The translations under genes and the position numbers were made by a program. A DNA stretch of 64,000 bases from positions 124,001-188,000 of the forward strand of contig JAMXBD010001249.1 of the NCBI GenBank assembly GCA_024138025.1, in the 5' to 3' direction. The first letter of the stretch is position 1, and each line of letters starts with the position of its first letter. The notes beneath the pieces were generated by a model that had not been told where the DNA came from, made no database searches, and saw only the letters and a program-made list of their open reading frames with translations. The stretch comes from Combretum micranthum. Lineage: Eukaryota; Streptophyta; Magnoliopsida; Myrtales; Combretaceae. Shown piece by piece: positions 61,067 through 64,000 of the stretch.

Positions 61067-64000
61067 TGTAAACTCCTGAATTTTTCATAATTCTTCGAAA
61101 ATAATTCTAGAGTTAAATACTAAAACCAATACTTTGAAAACCGACCCAAGTTAAAAATCGAATTCTAAATAAGATCTAATACGAAAATTCTTAACCTTGA
61201 GAAAAAAGAGAACCCTTAAAACATAATGGAAAATCTAACAACCATTTGATTCAACATTCGTACGCTAACCAAATCATCTATCCGATCCTTAACACGCAAA
61301 TCAAGATGATACATCTAAAATAACACTAGACGACAAAATACTAAAATCTTAAATCCTTTGTAAATTTTAGAATAAAAAATTTCAATTACCACTAAAAAGT
61401 CAAACGGAGTCAACCCATAATCTTAAATTTGGTTACACAACCTTGGGAACTGAAAAATATTAAACAAGTAAAAAAAAAAAAACATACATTTTGAACCAAA
61501 AATATAATAAGACCAAAAACCCCAAAATGTTATGATCTTACGAATAAATCAAAAAGCCAAAAATAAAACCGAAACCCTAAAAGTCAACAAAGTCTACAAC
61601 AAACCTTAGTGTTTAGATCCAATAATTCTGCGCTCTTAAACACGAGGTAACAGAATTGAGATAATTGTGGATAATAGTTCGTTATAATATAGGGAAGCTT
61701 AAAAATATCAGATTCGTTAAATTTTAATGTGTTTTGAACCCGAACGGAATCAACTCTGAAAAAATGTGTCTAGGGGCTCGGGATCTTAAAAATATTCCGA
61801 TGACACCGTTAGACTTGTAATAATATAAAGATTCCAAAAATATCAGTTTTAGAATTTTTCCGTATCTAAAAATATCATATACAATATTTTTACGCGTATT
61901 TTCTTTACTATCGGTGATTTATTTGTCTTGTTTACTATTCATTATACTTTTCCTACTATTTAATACTATTCACTTATCTCTATTTCTTACTACCTTTTTT
62001 TACAACCCATATGCCTATTTCTTACAATTTTTTCTCATAAAAATTCTACACCACATATTACTTAAACTTCTCTTACACTTTTTTTTTTCTAAAATTAATT
62101 TTTAATTACTCTTTTTCTTCATGCCATCAATTTTTTTCATTTTTATTTATTTAATTAACTATAATTTCTCTCCAACTTTTCCTATAAATACCTTCTCCCT
62201 CCTTCATTCTTTACACACATCTCATATATATAACAAAACTCTATCAAAATCATCTCTCAACTTCTCTTCCTAATTTTCCTCTACAAAACTCTCTTCTAAC
62301 TCTCTCATCTTTTCATATTCTTACTATCTCCATACAACATCAACCTTTCTTTCTTCTACCACCCACTTTTCTACATTAGGTAAAAATTTCTAGAAATATT
62401 CTTTATGCTCATGTAACTTAACATGATCATAGTGTATGTTTTCTAAACCCATGAGAGTTAAGAAAGTAACAATATGTTCATGTTTTTTTTTTTATTCTTG
62501 TAAAATTTTATTGTTATATTATTATAATATTATGCTTTATTTTTTTCTAATCTAACTCCTATATGTTATTAAATATAGTTATGTATATATATTTTTAGAG
62601 CCTATAAGCTCACTAACATAACTTTTATTTATTCATCCTTTGAAATTGATTTACTTTTTTCATGCTATTATATTAAAACCATCTTTCTAGCCTTAGACTT
62701 GTCTTCATTAAGTCAAAACAATTTTTTCTTTCTTTTTGGACTTGTCCATAATCTAAGTCCAGGGAGTCTTGAAATAAATCTAAGACTCCATGATTTTCTT
62801 ATTTTCTTAAATGACTTGCCTATGTTTAAGTTCAGGAAGCCTTGATACAAGCTAAGACTTCCCAATACTTGACGTTTATTATATGCTTATTTAATTTCTA
62901 TATCTTTTGTCTTTTATATGAATTATTTTATTCATGGTACTTAACTACAATTTCATATTCATGCATGATCATATTGTTGTTGTCTTGATAATATAAAAAG
63001 GAGTTCTTTCTTTAATAAAAAAAAATATGACTAGACTCTTTATAATAAAATAATTTTGTTACTTAGGAAAAATTTCTATTAAGACTTAGAAATTTTGCTT
63101 CAACAAATTCTCTTAAAAAAATTTAGACAAATTCATCATAAATCTTTAAGTGTTAATATTGTAGACCTCTTCAAGAATTAATTAAATAGTGTCATTACAC
63201 ATTCTATTTTCAAACTACTAAAATAAATTTATTATAAAACCTTAACGTTGATAATTCATTATTATGTAAATTAAAAAAAAACTTATTTATAAGATTTATA
63301 CACACACTTTGATAAACACTAAAAATCAAACAGTTTTTCTAAGACTAGTTTAAAATCAACTCGCTTGTTAAAATCCACATACAAATAAAATCAGTATACA
63401 ACTTAAGGAACCAAGCTTTAAAAGGTAAATTCATTTTTTATTAAATTAAGGAAATAATAGTTATAATAAATAGACACTTACTTATAACAAACTAAAGATT
63501 TTTCCAACAACCCTTAAAGGTCTATGTATTAAGAAATTTCGAAGTAAGAAAGGAATACTATAAGCATAAAAGTTCAGAGCAAATCATTCCCTTAATTTTT
63601 ATCATATGATAAAACTTGAAACATTTTTGTTATACAACTTAGGATGATTTTTTCTCACAACCACATAAAAGTTCATGTTTTGGAAAATAATTAGTCAAAA
63701 GAAGTTTAGCGAAAAAAATAAAATATTCATGAACTCAAAATAAATATGGAATAATGATTTTCTTTGATTGAGTTTTATACTTACAAAATCTAAGAATTAG
63801 AATATTGTTGAAAGAATCAAACTTAGGAAATTCTTTAAAAGAAAATACACTTGGGTTTTATGTCACAAATAGATGAGACCATGTTGTTAAATAAGAATTT
63901 GTAAACAAATATAAGTTCTTTAAGGATTTTAAAATATATATATTGAATTATGATTTTCTTATTACTAAGTCATAAATTTACAAATTAGCAATTTAATCAC
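61067..64000 (+). mobile_element. Family 1 LTR, 5' part, truncated by the window end
   Basis: It starts TGTAAACTCCTGAATTTTTC and aligns with the reverse complement of the middle nested LTR (for example CCTTAAAAC following TTGAGAAAAA). The 5-bp flank is CATGG (61062-61066). A TATA box CTATAAATA at 62183-62190, followed by a CT-rich leader, sets family 1 sense. The right end lies beyond the window. Confidence 0.82.
62183..62190 (+). promoter_or_regulatory. LTR promoter TATA box
   Basis: CTATAAATA followed within 30 bp by a long pyrimidine-rich leader (CTTCTCCCTCCTTCATTC). The same arrangement is seen on the minus strand in the 42000-45718 copy, so it marks the retrotransposon promoter. Confidence 0.6.

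Overview
The window is nuclear DNA from a flowering plant, most likely a eudicot. It is very AT-rich, has one split protein gene with GT-AG introns, and is otherwise filled with plant transposable elements: solo LTRs, Ty1/copia and Ty3/gypsy remnants, a Mutator-type element and MITEs. I cannot name the species.

The only gene I consider functional lies at 47384-58619 on the plus strand. It has 11 coding exons encoding 1387 residues: a long low-complexity N-terminal half with FxFG-like motifs and an 81-residue tandem duplication, then two blocks of TPR repeats, then a C-terminal J domain with an HPD motif. It belongs to the plant DnaJ-TPR co-chaperone family (Arabidopsis TPR15/TPR16 type). Its second intron carries a 2.8 kb Ty1/copia element with an internal inversion.

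Layout. 1-2980: gene-free, with one MITE. 2981-4780: solo LTR of family 2 (copy A). 6135-8020: decayed KH/CCCH zinc-finger gene on the minus strand, with a MITE in its intron. 8597-9047: nested MITEs. 9929-10921: a Mutator-type element carrying a LEA_2/NHL-like gene fragment, i.e. a Pack-MULE. 10958-13635: family 3 solo LTR split by a family 2 LTR (copy B). 15047-29228: three solo LTRs of one long-LTR family (family 1) nested inside each other, each with perfect 5-bp target-site duplications (TSDs). 30319-32294: family 2 copy C. 34285-37329: degenerate Ty3/gypsy chromovirus-like element. 39249-41337: a structure with two inverted family 3 LTRs sharing one TSD. 41995-45723: a fourth family 1 solo LTR. 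47000-59400: the gene and its flanks. 59721-60145: RNase H-like remnant. 61067-64000: a fifth family 1 LTR that runs off the window.

The main biological story is a recombination-rich repeat landscape. Nearly all LTRs are solo, repeated insertion into the same LTR family has built a nest, and LTR length differences in family 1 trace largely to an internal array of roughly 165-210 bp subrepeats. The most unusual structures are the triple nest, the inverted-LTR element with a single TSD, the Pack-MULE and the inverted protease segment inside the intronic copia element. No previously unknown protein system could be supported.
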